This document shows positions 22,722 to 30,565 of a stretch of DNA of 32,098 bases, piece by piece. Source of the stretch: Desulfobacterales bacterium (GTDB lineage Bacteria; Desulfobacterota; Desulfobacteria; Desulfobacterales; JAHEIW01); assembly GCA_030145015.1 (NCBI GenBank), contig JAQYWI010000049.1, forward strand, positions 1 to 32,098. Direction: 5' to 3'. Positions within the stretch are counted from its first letter, which is position 1; each line of letters opens with the position of its first letter. The position numbers and the translations under genes are program-made. Under the pieces are notes generated by a model. That model was not told where the DNA came from. It worked only from the letters and a program-made list of their open reading frames with translations, and did not search any database.

Positions 22722-25142
22722 ATGCCTGATAAGCAGCAAAAAAAATGGGTCGGAACGGGTATGAAGAGAAAAGAAGACCTGCGCCTGTTAACGGGCCGGG
22801 GATGCTTTATGGATGATATCCGTCTGCCGAATATGAAATACGCAGCCATACTCCGCAGCCCCTATCCGCATGCATGGATTCGGGGTATGGATATATCCCG
22901 GGCCCTGAAGGTTTCCGGAGTCAGGGGCGTTCTCACCGGCGAGGACGTGGCCGCGATGTCCAAGCCATTTCCGGTGGGCGTGCCGATTCCACCCGAATAT
23001 TACAGCTGTGCGGTGGACAAAGTTCGTTACGTCGGCGAGCCGGTTGCTGTGGCTGTTGCCGACAGCCGCTATATTGCTGAAGACGCGCTGGACATGATTG
23101 AGGTTGAGTACGAACCATTGCCGGTGGTGATGGATATCGAGGAAGCGGCCGATCCGCAATCTCCCGTTCTGCATGACAATATCGGCAGCAACATTTATTC
23201 GCACCGGTTTTTTCAATACGGGGATATGCAAAAAGCCTATGAAGAGGCGGATCTGGTGGTCAAAGGCAAGTTCCTTTTTCCCAAATACGGGTCCACACCT
23301 ATCGAGACCTATGGGGTCATTTCGTCCTACAATCCCTTTAACGAGGAATTTGTCATCTACAACAATTATCAAGGCCCTTTTGTCAATCATGCCCTGGTAG
23401 CCATTGCTCTTGGAATTGCCGAAAACAAAATGCGCTGGATCGTCCCCACCGATATCGGCGGCGGCTTTGGCACCAAAACCGGGATGTACCCTTACATCGC
23501 CTTAATTGCGCTCGCGTCCAAAAAAACCGGTATGACGATCAAATGGATCGAAGATCGTCGCGAACATCTTCTGGCCAGCGCCACCGGGACCGATCGCGTG
23601 ACTTACATGGAAGCCGCCGTTAAAAAAGACGGAACCATTCTGGGATTAAAGGATAAAGCCATGGACAACACCGGCGGGTACATCCGCGCCCCCGAGCCCG
23701 GATGTGCCTACCGCAGCACCGGCAACCATACCGGCGCCTATCAGATTCGGAATTTAGATCGAGAAGTCATGGTGGTGGCGACCAACAAGTGCCTGACAGC
23801 CCCCAACCGCGGATATACATGCCAGGAGCTTTATTTCAGTGTCGAACGACTGGTGGACATGGTTGCCGCAGAATTAAAAATGGACCCCGCCGAAGTGCGG
23901 TTTAAAAACTTTATTCAGGCGGACCAATTCCCTTATAACACGGCCACCGGAGGGGTCTACGACGCCGGGGATTATCCCAAGGCCTTTCAGATGGCTTTGG
24001 ACAAAATTGACTACCAAAAAATGCGGCAAGAACAGCAGCAAGCCCGCAAGGAAGGCCGCTATATCGGTATTGGTCTTGCAACCGTGGTGGATCCTTCGGT
24101 CACCAATATCGCCTATGTTACCCTGGCACTGACTTCGGAACAAAGGGCCAAGGGGCATCCCAAGTCGGGATCGGGTGAATCGGTCATCGTCAAACTGGAT
24201 CCCCTGGGCAAAGCCCATGTGATTGCATGCACCAACCCCCAGGGTCAGGGACACGAAACCGTCATATCACAGATTGTAGCCGATGAACTGGGTATTCATC
24301 CCGACGATGTCACCGTCAGCGACGTGGTCGACACCCACGATCGAGTTTACACCATCACAACCGGTAGCTACTCAAGCCGCTTCGCTTCTGTGGGTGTTAA
24401 TGCGGTTGTGGCGGCAACCCGCAAGGTAAAGGAAAAAATGAAAAAGATTGCCGCTCATCTTCTGGAGGCCAATCCTGAAGATATCGAGGCCAAGGAAGGC
24501 AGGTTCTATGTCAAAGGTTCTCCGGACAAATCGATTCCGGTCAGACACATTGCCGGCACCGCCCACTGGAATCAATCTGCTTTGCCGGAGGGTACGGATG
24601 TGGGGCTTTATGCCAGCAGCCTGTTATCCATGCCAACCTCCCTGCCGCCGGATCAGCTCGATCGGGTGGATTCTTCCAACACCTATGGATTTATCGCCGA
24701 AGCCATTGTTGTTGAAGTGGATCCGGAAACCGGCCAGGTCGAATTCCTCAAGTGGGCCAGCGTGCATGATGCCGGAACCGTTCTGAACCCCATGCTGCTG
24801 GAAGGTCAGGTTATGGGAAGTATTGCCCACGGCCTGGGGGGCAGCCTATATGAGGAATGGGCCTACGATGAAAACGGTCAATGCCTGACCGCGTCCTTCC
24901 AGGATTATCTTGTGCCGACGGCCATGGAAGTCCCCAAGGTGGACATCGGGCACTTGGAAACGCCCTCACCTCTTACAGCCCTGGGTTCAAAGGGCGCGGG
25001 TGAAAGCTCGACCATGTCGGTGCCGGTGGCGATTGCGAATGCGATCGCCGATGCCCTGGCGCCTTTAGGCGTAACCATAAACGAACTCCCGCTGAGTCCC
25101 AATAAAATATGGCACCTGATCCAGGAAGCCAAGGGGCAATAA
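22722..25142 (+). CDS. Xanthine-dehydrogenase-family molybdenum hydroxylase, molybdopterin-binding large subunit
   Basis: An 806-aa protein of typical large-subunit length. The N-terminal domain has RKEDLRLLTGRGCFMDDI. The Mo-cofactor motifs are DIGGGFGTKT (244-253), NPQGQGHETV (505-514) and SKGAGES, with E761 as the likely catalytic glutamate. The loop that carries AYRCSFR in CO dehydrogenase reads TAPNRGYTCQE (359-369), so it is not a form I CO dehydrogenase. It should hydroxylate, or in reverse dehydroxylate, an aromatic or heteroaromatic carbon, probably of the CoA ester made by the upstream ligase. It forms a complex with the FAD and [2Fe-2S] subunits encoded downstream. AAGGAGAG precedes the ATG. 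No cofactor maturation genes (XdhC/CoxF, CoxD/E) are seen. The substrate could be benzoyl-type, nicotinate-like or furoyl-CoA. Confidence 0.93.
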   Translation: MPDKQQKKWVGTGMKRKEDLRLLTGRGCFMDDIRLPNMKYAAILRSPYPHAWIRGMDISRALKVSGVRGVLTGEDVAAMSKPFPVGVPIPPEYYSCAVDKVRYVGEPVAVAVADSRYIAEDALDMIEVEYEPLPVVMDIEEAADPQSPVLHDNIGSNIYSHRFFQYGDMQKAYEEADLVVKGKFLFPKYGSTPIETYGVISSYNPFNEEFVIYNNYQGPFVNHALVAIALGIAENKMRWIVPTDIGGGFGTKTGMYPYIALIALASKKTGMTIKWIEDRREHLLASATGTDRVTYMEAAVKKDGTILGLKDKAMDNTGGYIRAPEPGCAYRSTGNHTGAYQIRNLDREVMVVATNKCLTAPNRGYTCQELYFSVERLVDMVAAELKMDPAEVRFKNFIQADQFPYNTATGGVYDAGDYPKAFQMALDKIDYQKMRQEQQQARKEGRYIGIGLATVVDPSVTNIAYVTLALTSEQRAKGHPKSGSGESVIVKLDPLGKAHVIACTNPQGQGHETVISQIVADELGIHPDDVTVSDVVDTHDRVYTITTGSYSSRFASVGVNAVVAATRKVKEKMKKIAAHLLEANPEDIEAKEGRFYVKGSPDKSIPVRHIAGTAHWNQSALPEGTDVGLYASSLLSMPTSLPPDQLDRVDSSNTYGFIAEAIVVEVDPETGQVEFLKWASVHDAGTVLNPMLLEGQVMGSIAHGLGGSLYEEWAYDENGQCLTASFQDYLVPTAMEVPKVDIGHLETPSPLTALGSKGAGESSTMSVPVAIANAIADALAPLGVTINELPLSPNKIWHLIQEAKGQ

Positions 25143-25233
25143 AAGTACGGAACTATGACCAATAAACCTGGAGTACTGGATTGATGGAGTATTGGAGTGT
25201 CGAAATTTAAGCGTTTCGAGTTTCGCGTTCCGG

Positions 25234-25305
25234 GTTACGGGTTAAAATATTGCAAAATAAACTCTGCAGTGCATAACTCGCAACTCGCAACTCGTAACCC
25301 GTAAC
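25234..25305. repeat. Inverted repeat plus short tandem repeat in a 188-bp gap
   Basis: GTTACGGGTTA (25234-25244) is the exact reverse complement of TAACCCGTAAC (25295-25305). Three near-exact copies of AACTCGC lie in tandem at 25275-25294, and GTTTCGAGTTTCGCG stands on the left. The element divides the molybdenum large-subunit gene from the CoxG-like gene. It may be an mRNA hairpin or repeat-element remnant. No gene is seen here. Confidence 0.75.
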
Positions 25306-25330
25306 ACGCCACAATAGGAGATTCTTTTTA

Positions 25331-25771
25331 ATGAAACTGGAAGGTACCTACAAATTCAAAGCCGCCCAGGAGAAAGTATGGGAGGTTTTAACCCATCCTC
25401 GGCATCTCGAAAAAGCCATCCCGGGATGCGAAAAACTGGAGGAAATAGAGCCCGGAAAATATGATGCCACCTTGAAGATCGGCATCGCTGCAGTGAAAGG
25501 AACCTACAAAGGCAAGGCCGAAATCGCTGATCTCCAGCCCCCGGAAAAATACCGTTTGGTCATCGAGGGCGGTGGCAGCCCCGGATTTGTCAAAGGAGAA
25601 GCCCTGATTGAATTATCGCAGCAGGACCAATATACGATTGTGTCCTACCAGGGAGAGGGACAGGTCGGTGGATTGATCGCCGGGGTCGGCCAGCGGCTGA
25701 TCAGCGGGATCGCCAAAATGATGCTGGGTCAGTTTTTTAAACAAATCGGTAAGGAGCTGAAGGCGCTCTAG
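25331..25771 (+). CDS. CoxG-like SRPBCC protein (carbon monoxide dehydrogenase subunit G family)
   Basis: A 146-aa protein. It begins MKLEGTYKFKAAQEKVWEVL, has HLEKAIPGCEKLEEI (about 28-42), and has a glycine-rich GEGQVGGLIAGVGQRLI near 115-131, all typical of CoxG. CoxG proteins have an SRPBCC lipid- or ligand-binding fold and help recruit or mature Mo hydroxylases, in CO oxidisers at the membrane. The hydrophobic C-terminal helix (ISGIAKMMLGQFFKQIG) fits peripheral membrane contact. It is placed inside the hydroxylase operon between large and FAD subunits, 23 bp from the latter. AGGAG lies 10 bp before the ATG. Confidence 0.9.
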   Translation: MKLEGTYKFKAAQEKVWEVLTHPRHLEKAIPGCEKLEEIEPGKYDATLKIGIAAVKGTYKGKAEIADLQPPEKYRLVIEGGGSPGFVKGEALIELSQQDQYTIVSYQGEGQVGGLIAGVGQRLISGIAKMMLGQFFKQIGKELKAL

Positions 25772-25794
25772 CTAATAATAACAGGAGAACGGAT

Positions 25795-26670
25795 ATGAAA
25801 CCAAGCGCGTTTGAATACTTTAACCCCCAATCGGTACAAGAGGCGATCGATCTGTTGAATCGCTACGGCGACGAAGCCAAGATTATTGCCGGAGGGCAAA
25901 GCCTGGTCCCCATGATGAACTTCCGGCTTGCCCGTCCCGAAATCCTGATCGACATCAATGGTATCAAGGAGCTCGAATACATAAAAACCGAAGGCGATGA
26001 GCTCGTGATTGGGGCATTAACCCGGGAAAGGGATATCGAACAATCTCCCCTGGTCCTTGAAAAATGGCCCTTCCTCTCAAAAGCGATATCGTTTATCGGA
26101 CACGGTGCCATCAGAAACCGGGGAACGATCGGCGGCAGTCTGGTTCATGCGGATCCCTCCGCCGAGATTCCGACTTCGCTGTGTGCCCTCGATGGGAGCA
26201 TAAAAGTTGCGGGACCGTCCGACGAAAAAATTTTGCAGCCTGAAGAATTTTTCCTGACCTATCTGACCACCTCCCTGGAACCGTCGGATCTTCTGGTGGA
26301 GGTAAGAATTCCGGCTTTACCGCCGAAAACAGGTTGGTCTTTTATGGAACTGAGCCGTCGCTCCGGTGACTTTGCCATTGTGGCGGTGGGCGTCCTGCTT
26401 TTTATGGAAAAGTCTGGGGTGTGCAAGGAGGCGCGCATCTCAATGGGGGGTGTCGCACCTACCCCGATTCGCGCCGAAGAAGCTGAAGCGCTTTTAAGCG
26501 GCCAGAAAATCACCGACAAATTGATCGCCGCTGCGGCCCAGGAAGCTGCGCAGGCGACCGACACCGAGCCCGATTATCACGCTTCGGCTGAATACCGCAT
26601 GGATATGGCAAGGGTTTTTGTCCGCAAAGGACTGCAAGAGGCCTGGCACAGGCTCAATGGAGGTCAATAG
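25795..26670 (+). CDS. Molybdenum hydroxylase FAD-binding middle subunit (CoxM-like)
   Basis: A 291-aa protein. The two FAD motifs are AGGQSLVPMMNFRLARP (about 32-48) and HGAIRNRGTIGGSLVHADPSAEIPT (about 103-127). The C-terminal CO-dehydrogenase flavoprotein domain has RISMGGVAPTPIRAEEAE. Only two or three cysteines are present, with no four-cysteine insertion. It therefore lacks the extra [4Fe-4S] cluster of 4-hydroxybenzoyl-CoA reductase beta subunits and looks like an ordinary electron-transferring flavoprotein subunit. ACAGGAGAAC precedes the ATG. It passes electrons from the [2Fe-2S] subunit to an unknown acceptor. Confidence 0.93.
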   Translation: MKPSAFEYFNPQSVQEAIDLLNRYGDEAKIIAGGQSLVPMMNFRLARPEILIDINGIKELEYIKTEGDELVIGALTRERDIEQSPLVLEKWPFLSKAISFIGHGAIRNRGTIGGSLVHADPSAEIPTSLCALDGSIKVAGPSDEKILQPEEFFLTYLTTSLEPSDLLVEVRIPALPPKTGWSFMELSRRSGDFAIVAVGVLLFMEKSGVCKEARISMGGVAPTPIRAEEAEALLSGQKITDKLIAAAAQEAAQATDTEPDYHASAEYRMDMARVFVRKGLQEAWHRLNGGQ

Positions 26671-26671
26671 A

Positions 26672-27151
26672 ATGACAAACAGTCGTCCCATCATGCTAAA
26701 AGTGAATGGCGTGGAATATGAGCGCCTGGTAGAGCCCAGACGGCTCCTGGTTGATTTTTTAAGAGACGATTTGGAACTGATCGGAACCCACATCGGATGC
26801 GAACACGGTATCTGCGGTTCCTGTACCGTTTTGTTTAACGGTAGAGCGGTGCGCGCGTGTCTAATGTTTGCCGTTCAGGCCGATGGCGCCGAAATCATGA
26901 CCGTCGAAGGTCTTGCAGATGGTGATCAACTGCACCCGCTGCAGGTCGCCTTTCGCGAAAAACACGGTCTGCAGTGCGGATTCTGCACACCCGGCATGCT
27001 GATTAGCGCCTATGAACTTCTCAATGAAAATCCGAATCCCAGCAAAGCCGAAGTGCGCAGAAACATGTCCGGCGTATTGTGCCGCTGCACAGGATACAAA
27101 CAGGTCGAAGATGCGGTCATGGAAGCCGCCCAACAAATAAGGGATAAATGA
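26672..27151 (+). CDS. Molybdenum hydroxylase [2Fe-2S] small subunit (CoxS-like)
   Basis: I choose ATG 26672 (159 aa) because GGAGGT lies 7 bp upstream and the product then begins like its family. An upstream in-frame ATG at 26618 lies within the preceding gene. The plant-type [2Fe-2S] cluster is C43, C48, C51 and C63 (GCEHGICGSC...RAC). The second cluster is C102, C105, C137 and C139 (QCGFCTPG...CRCTGY). It links the molybdenum centre to FAD. It begins one base after the FAD-subunit stop, and its stop overlaps the ATG of livH (ATGA), so the hydroxylase and transporter are translated as one coupled unit. Confidence 0.95.
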   Translation: MTNSRPIMLKVNGVEYERLVEPRRLLVDFLRDDLELIGTHIGCEHGICGSCTVLFNGRAVRACLMFAVQADGAEIMTVEGLADGDQLHPLQVAFREKHGLQCGFCTPGMLISAYELLNENPNPSKAEVRRNMSGVLCRCTGYKQVEDAVMEAAQQIRDK

Positions 27152-28023
27152 TCTTTCAACAAATTATAAACGGTCTGATGCTGGGCGCCACCTATTCCCT
27201 GGTGGCCATCGGTTATACCCTCATATTCGGCGTACTTGGAATTCTGCATTTCGCGCACGGTGAAGTCTTAATGGCCGGTGCCTTTATGGGGCTCTATATC
27301 ATCGTCTGGAGCGGTCTGCCGCTTTACATCGCCCTGCCCCTGGCGATGCTGGCCACCGGACTGCTGGGTGTTTTAATTGATTTGCTGGCGATCCGGCCGC
27401 TTAGAAAGGATTTTCACCTGGCACCGCTTTTAAGTACCATCGGCGTTACCATCATTTTGCAGAACCTGGCCGTAAAACTCTTCGGCGGATTCGGAACCCG
27501 TTTCCCCGATGTAATCGGAGCCACCAATTACCGGGTGGGATCGTTTTTCATCAACTCCGTTAATATCCTCATACTGGGGATTTCCCTGTTTTTAATGATC
27601 GGCCTTTATTTTTTTATCGCCAAGACCAAGATCGGAAAGGGCATGCGAGCCGTCTCCGAGAGTCACCTGATCGCAGGATACCTGGGTGTAAATGTGGATT
27701 GGATCGTTCTGATTACCTTCGGGATCGCCTCGGCTTTAGCCGGTGCGGCCGGGGTCATGATCGGTTTGTCCTTCCACGCCATTTCGCCTTTCATCGGGCT
27801 TACATTTGCCCTTAAAGGACTGGTGGTAATGCTTTTGGGAGGATTGGGGAATGTGGCCGGCGCCATGATCGGTGGGCTGATACTGGGAATGGCAGAGGTG
27901 TTCAGTATCGTCATCCTTCCCACCGAGATAAATTTGCAGGATATTTTTTCTTTCGGCATCATGATCCTCATTCTGATTTTCAAGCCCACAGGACTTTTCG
28001 GAACGCGGATTCCACAGGGTTAA
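27148..28023 (+). CDS. livH: ABC transporter permease LivH (copy 2)
   Basis: A 291-aa permease. It starts MIFQQIINGLMLGATYSLVAIGYTLIFGVLGILHFAHGEVLMAGA, the LivH pattern. The coupling loop GKGMRAVSESHLIAGYLGVN and GGLGNVAGAMIGGLILG are present. The ATG overlaps the [2Fe-2S] gene's stop by 4 bp. It is paralogous to the gene at 13547 and has the same length. It serves uptake of the substrate processed by the neighbouring enzymes. Confidence 0.95.
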   Translation: MIFQQIINGLMLGATYSLVAIGYTLIFGVLGILHFAHGEVLMAGAFMGLYIIVWSGLPLYIALPLAMLATGLLGVLIDLLAIRPLRKDFHLAPLLSTIGVTIILQNLAVKLFGGFGTRFPDVIGATNYRVGSFFINSVNILILGISLFLMIGLYFFIAKTKIGKGMRAVSESHLIAGYLGVNVDWIVLITFGIASALAGAAGVMIGLSFHAISPFIGLTFALKGLVVMLLGGLGNVAGAMIGGLILGMAEVFSIVILPTEINLQDIFSFGIMILILIFKPTGLFGTRIPQG

Positions 28024-28037
28024 AGAGGAATTTTGAT

Positions 28038-28928
28038 TTGGATTATCTGATATCAGTTATCACGATTGCGGGCATTCATATCATTATGGCCCTCAGCTTC
28101 TATCTACCCTTTATGACCGGCCAGATATCCCTGGGTCAGGCCGGTTTTATGTCCATTGGTGCTTACGCTGCCTCTGTTTGCACGGTTAAATTCGGGCTCC
28201 CCTACGTACCGGCGGTTTTGATCGGCGGGATATGTGCCGCGGCGGTCGGTTTCATTTTAGGGCTTCCGGCACTGCGCATCAAAGGAATCTACCTGCTTCT
28301 TTTGACCCTGGGATTCGGCGAGATTGTACGGGTGGTCTTTATCAACATCGACTATATCGGTGCCGCAGCGGGCTTTCCGGGGATCCCCTATCAGGAGCAT
28401 ACCCTGCTGTATGCTTACGGTGTGGTGCTGATATTAATCGTATTTTTAAATCGCTTGCGCAAGTCCAGAATGGGCCGGGCTTTCCAGGCGGTCGGCAATG
28501 ATGAGAATGCGGCCGAAGTTATCGGTGTCGACATCACTGCAGTTAAGCTGATCGCGTTTTCCAGCGGCGCTTTTATTGCCGGTATTGGCGGCGGCATCTT
28601 CGCCCACTACCAGGAGTACATCGAACCTTTAATGTTCGACGTCATGCATGCCGTTGAGTTTATCGTATTCACCATCTTCGGCGGAATCCAGATATTCTGG
28701 GGTCCCATCTTCGGCGCGTTTATTCTGACGTTGGTTCCGGAATTTCTGCGAGTCATCCAGGAATGGCGCATGGAGCTATATGGTGCGCTGCTCATCATAA
28801 TGATGATAGTAAGACCTCAGGGCATCATCAGTCGGGACTCTGTTCAGAGCATTGAAAATGCCATTGGGCGGATGTTTGGGAAAAGCACTGCCGCGGTTCT
28901 CAGTTCGCGCCAGCCGGAGGGTAAATGA
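28038..28928 (+). CDS. livM: ABC transporter permease LivM (copy 2)
   Basis: A 296-aa permease with TGQISLGQAGFMSIGAYAASV (about 31-51), GLPALRIKGIYLLLLTLGFGEIVR and coupling loop RMGRAFQAVGNDENAAEVIGVD. The start codon is TTG at 28038 with AGAGGA 8 bp upstream; the first in-frame ATG would remove part of helix 1. The final TGA overlaps the livG ATG (ATGA). It pairs with LivH copy 2. Confidence 0.94.
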   Translation: MDYLISVITIAGIHIIMALSFYLPFMTGQISLGQAGFMSIGAYAASVCTVKFGLPYVPAVLIGGICAAAVGFILGLPALRIKGIYLLLLTLGFGEIVRVVFINIDYIGAAAGFPGIPYQEHTLLYAYGVVLILIVFLNRLRKSRMGRAFQAVGNDENAAEVIGVDITAVKLIAFSSGAFIAGIGGGIFAHYQEYIEPLMFDVMHAVEFIVFTIFGGIQIFWGPIFGAFILTLVPEFLRVIQEWRMELYGALLIIMMIVRPQGIISRDSVQSIENAIGRMFGKSTAAVLSSRQPEGK

Positions 28929-29686
28929 TTCTTGAAATAAATAATATTGTAAAGTATTTCAATGGATTCTGCGCTCTTGCGAATGTAAAACTTGAGGTTC
29001 AAGAAAATACATTACATGCCATTATCGGTCCCAACGGCGCCGGCAAGACCACCCTGTTCAACCTGATCAGCGGTATGTATGCTGCCACCCAGGGTGAAAT
29101 CGCGTACCGAAACATACGCATGAATGACCTAAAACCCCATCAAAGAGCCAAGCTCGGAATTTCCAGAACCTTTCAGATCGTACGGCTTTTCGGTCAGATG
29201 AGCGTTCTGGAAAATGTCATGCTGGGAAGTCACTGCAAAACCAGGACCGGGATTTTAAGGACTTTTTTCAGGATTTCCCCCAGAGAATTAGAGGAGGAAA
29301 AAAACACCCGACAAAATGCCATGCGCTGGTTGGAGTTCGTGGGTATCGCCCACAAAGCCGATCAGATTGCCGTCAACCTCCCCCATGCCGAACAACGACT
29401 CGTGGAAATCGCCAGAGCCCTCTCGCAAGATCCTGATTTGCTCCTATTCGACGAACCCGCTGCCGGGATGAATCCGAAAGAGACCCAGGATCTTGAATCT
29501 CTGATCGTTAAAATCAACCAGATGAGGAAGACCGTTCTTCTAATCGAACATAATATGGATCTGGTTATGGGCATATCCCATGTGATTTCAGTGCTTAACT
29601 TCGGAGCTAAGATCGCCGAAGGCAAACCTTCTGACATTCAGGAAAACCCCGATGTGGTTGAGGCCTATTTAGGCAAGAAAAGGTAA
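28925..29686 (+). CDS. livG: ABC transporter ATP-binding protein LivG (copy 2), atypical signature motif
   Basis: A 253-aa ATPase. Walker A GPNGAGKTT is at residues 35-43, the SRTFQIVRLFGQMSVLENV LivG segment is near 80-98, Walker B LLLFDEPAAGMN lies at 172-183, and the H-loop is H209. The ABC signature reads LPHAEQ (152-157), where copy 1 has LPYGSQ and typical LivG has LSYGQQ, so the conserved glycine is alanine. The partner LivF has a perfect LSGGEQ, so one composite site may be weakened. It starts with ATG overlapping the livM stop. Confidence 0.94.
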   Translation: MILEINNIVKYFNGFCALANVKLEVQENTLHAIIGPNGAGKTTLFNLISGMYAATQGEIAYRNIRMNDLKPHQRAKLGISRTFQIVRLFGQMSVLENVMLGSHCKTRTGILRTFFRISPRELEEEKNTRQNAMRWLEFVGIAHKADQIAVNLPHAEQRLVEIARALSQDPDLLLFDEPAAGMNPKETQDLESLIVKINQMRKTVLLIEHNMDLVMGISHVISVLNFGAKIAEGKPSDIQENPDVVEAYLGKKR

Positions 29687-29691
29687 ATGCC

Positions 29692-30429
29692 ATGCTGTCT
29701 GTCGAAAACGTCTCAGCCGGATACAGCGGAATTCTGGCGATTCAAAACATAAGCATGAATGTGCAACACGGGGAAATCGTGGTTCTGATCGGTGCCAACG
29801 GCGCCGGCAAGAGTACGCTCTTGAAGACGATATCCGGTGCCCTGAAACCTAAAGGGGGCCAAATCGTCTATCAGGACCGCAAGATCGATGGCGTTAAACC
29901 TTATGCGATCGTCAAGATGGGCCTAGTTCAAATTCCGGAAGGTCGGGGGATTTTAGCCCGCATGACCGTTAAAGAGAATCTGGAAATGGGAGCCTACCTG
30001 CGTTCCGACAAAAATGAAATCGCAAAGGACCTGGAACAGGTTTTCGAGAAATTTCCCAGATTAAAAGAACGTCTGGACCAGAACGCCGGTACCCTTTCAG
30101 GCGGTGAACAGCAGATGTTGGCCATCAGCCGCGCCTTGATGGCAAAACCACAATTGCTGCTCATGGATGAACCCTCGCTGGGACTGGCACCGGTTTTAGT
30201 AGAATTCATCATCGAGACGATCCATGAACTTTGTGCCAGGGATGGCTATACCATTTTGCTGGTCGAGCAAAATGCCAACCAGGCGCTGACCGTGGCGGAT
30301 CGCGGTTATGTCATGGAAACCGGCCGCATTGTCCTGGAAGGCGACAGCCGGGCGTTGCGGAATAATGAAGAGGTTCAAAAAGCGTATCTGGGAAAAGCAA
30401 GCAGGAGTGTGCAGGCTCAGCAAATTTAA
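29692..30429 (+). CDS. livF: ABC transporter ATP-binding protein LivF (copy 2)
   Basis: A 245-aa LivF-type ATPase. Walker A GANGAGKST is at 34-42, the signature LSGGEQQMLAISRAL lies near 138, Walker B LLLMDEPSLGLAP follows, and LLVEQNANQAL is near 201. ATG 5 bp after the livG stop. It is the partner of LivG copy 2. The C-terminus EEVQKAYLGKASRSVQAQQI is slightly extended. The binding-protein gene follows after 136 bp, with a small hairpin in the leader. Confidence 0.95.
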   Translation: MLSVENVSAGYSGILAIQNISMNVQHGEIVVLIGANGAGKSTLLKTISGALKPKGGQIVYQDRKIDGVKPYAIVKMGLVQIPEGRGILARMTVKENLEMGAYLRSDKNEIAKDLEQVFEKFPRLKERLDQNAGTLSGGEQQMLAISRALMAKPQLLLMDEPSLGLAPVLVEFIIETIHELCARDGYTILLVEQNANQALTVADRGYVMETGRIVLEGDSRALRNNEEVQKAYLGKASRSVQAQQI

Positions 30430-30485
30430 ATTGAATCAAAGAGACCACAATGACCGCAGATTTAAAGAAAGTAGTCGAATATGAA

Positions 30486-30565
30486 AAGGGAGGTGGTAAA
30501 ACAAAATGAGATGCGGACCCCGACGGGTCCCTGGCGTATCACTTCAACCTGAAAAGGAGGATACC
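30486..30565 (+). promoter_or_regulatory. Leader of binding-protein gene: hairpin and second start
   Basis: A perfect 6-bp stem, GGACCC (30515-30520) with GGGTCC (30525-30530) and loop CGAC, lies between livF and the binding-protein gene. GGGAGGTGG (30488-30496) precedes an in-frame ATG at 30506. AAAAGGAGG (30552-30560) precedes the preferred ATG at 30566. The hairpin may separate or protect the binding-protein transcript or hide the first start. Confidence 0.5.

Noticed and set aside
22788..23390. 200-aa minus-strand open frame inside the Mo large-subunit gene
   Set aside because: It is the antisense of conserved hydroxylase sequence, with no ribosome binding site or family motif.
26618..26671. 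Upstream start for the [2Fe-2S] subunit
   Set aside because: It would lie within the FAD-subunit gene and add 18 residues unlike the family; GGAGGT fits the ATG at 26672.
20315..27151. CO dehydrogenase (CoxMSL) operon
   Set aside because: The AYRCSFR loop is missing and the genes follow an aryl-CoA ligase, so CO oxidation is unlikely despite the CoxG-like protein.
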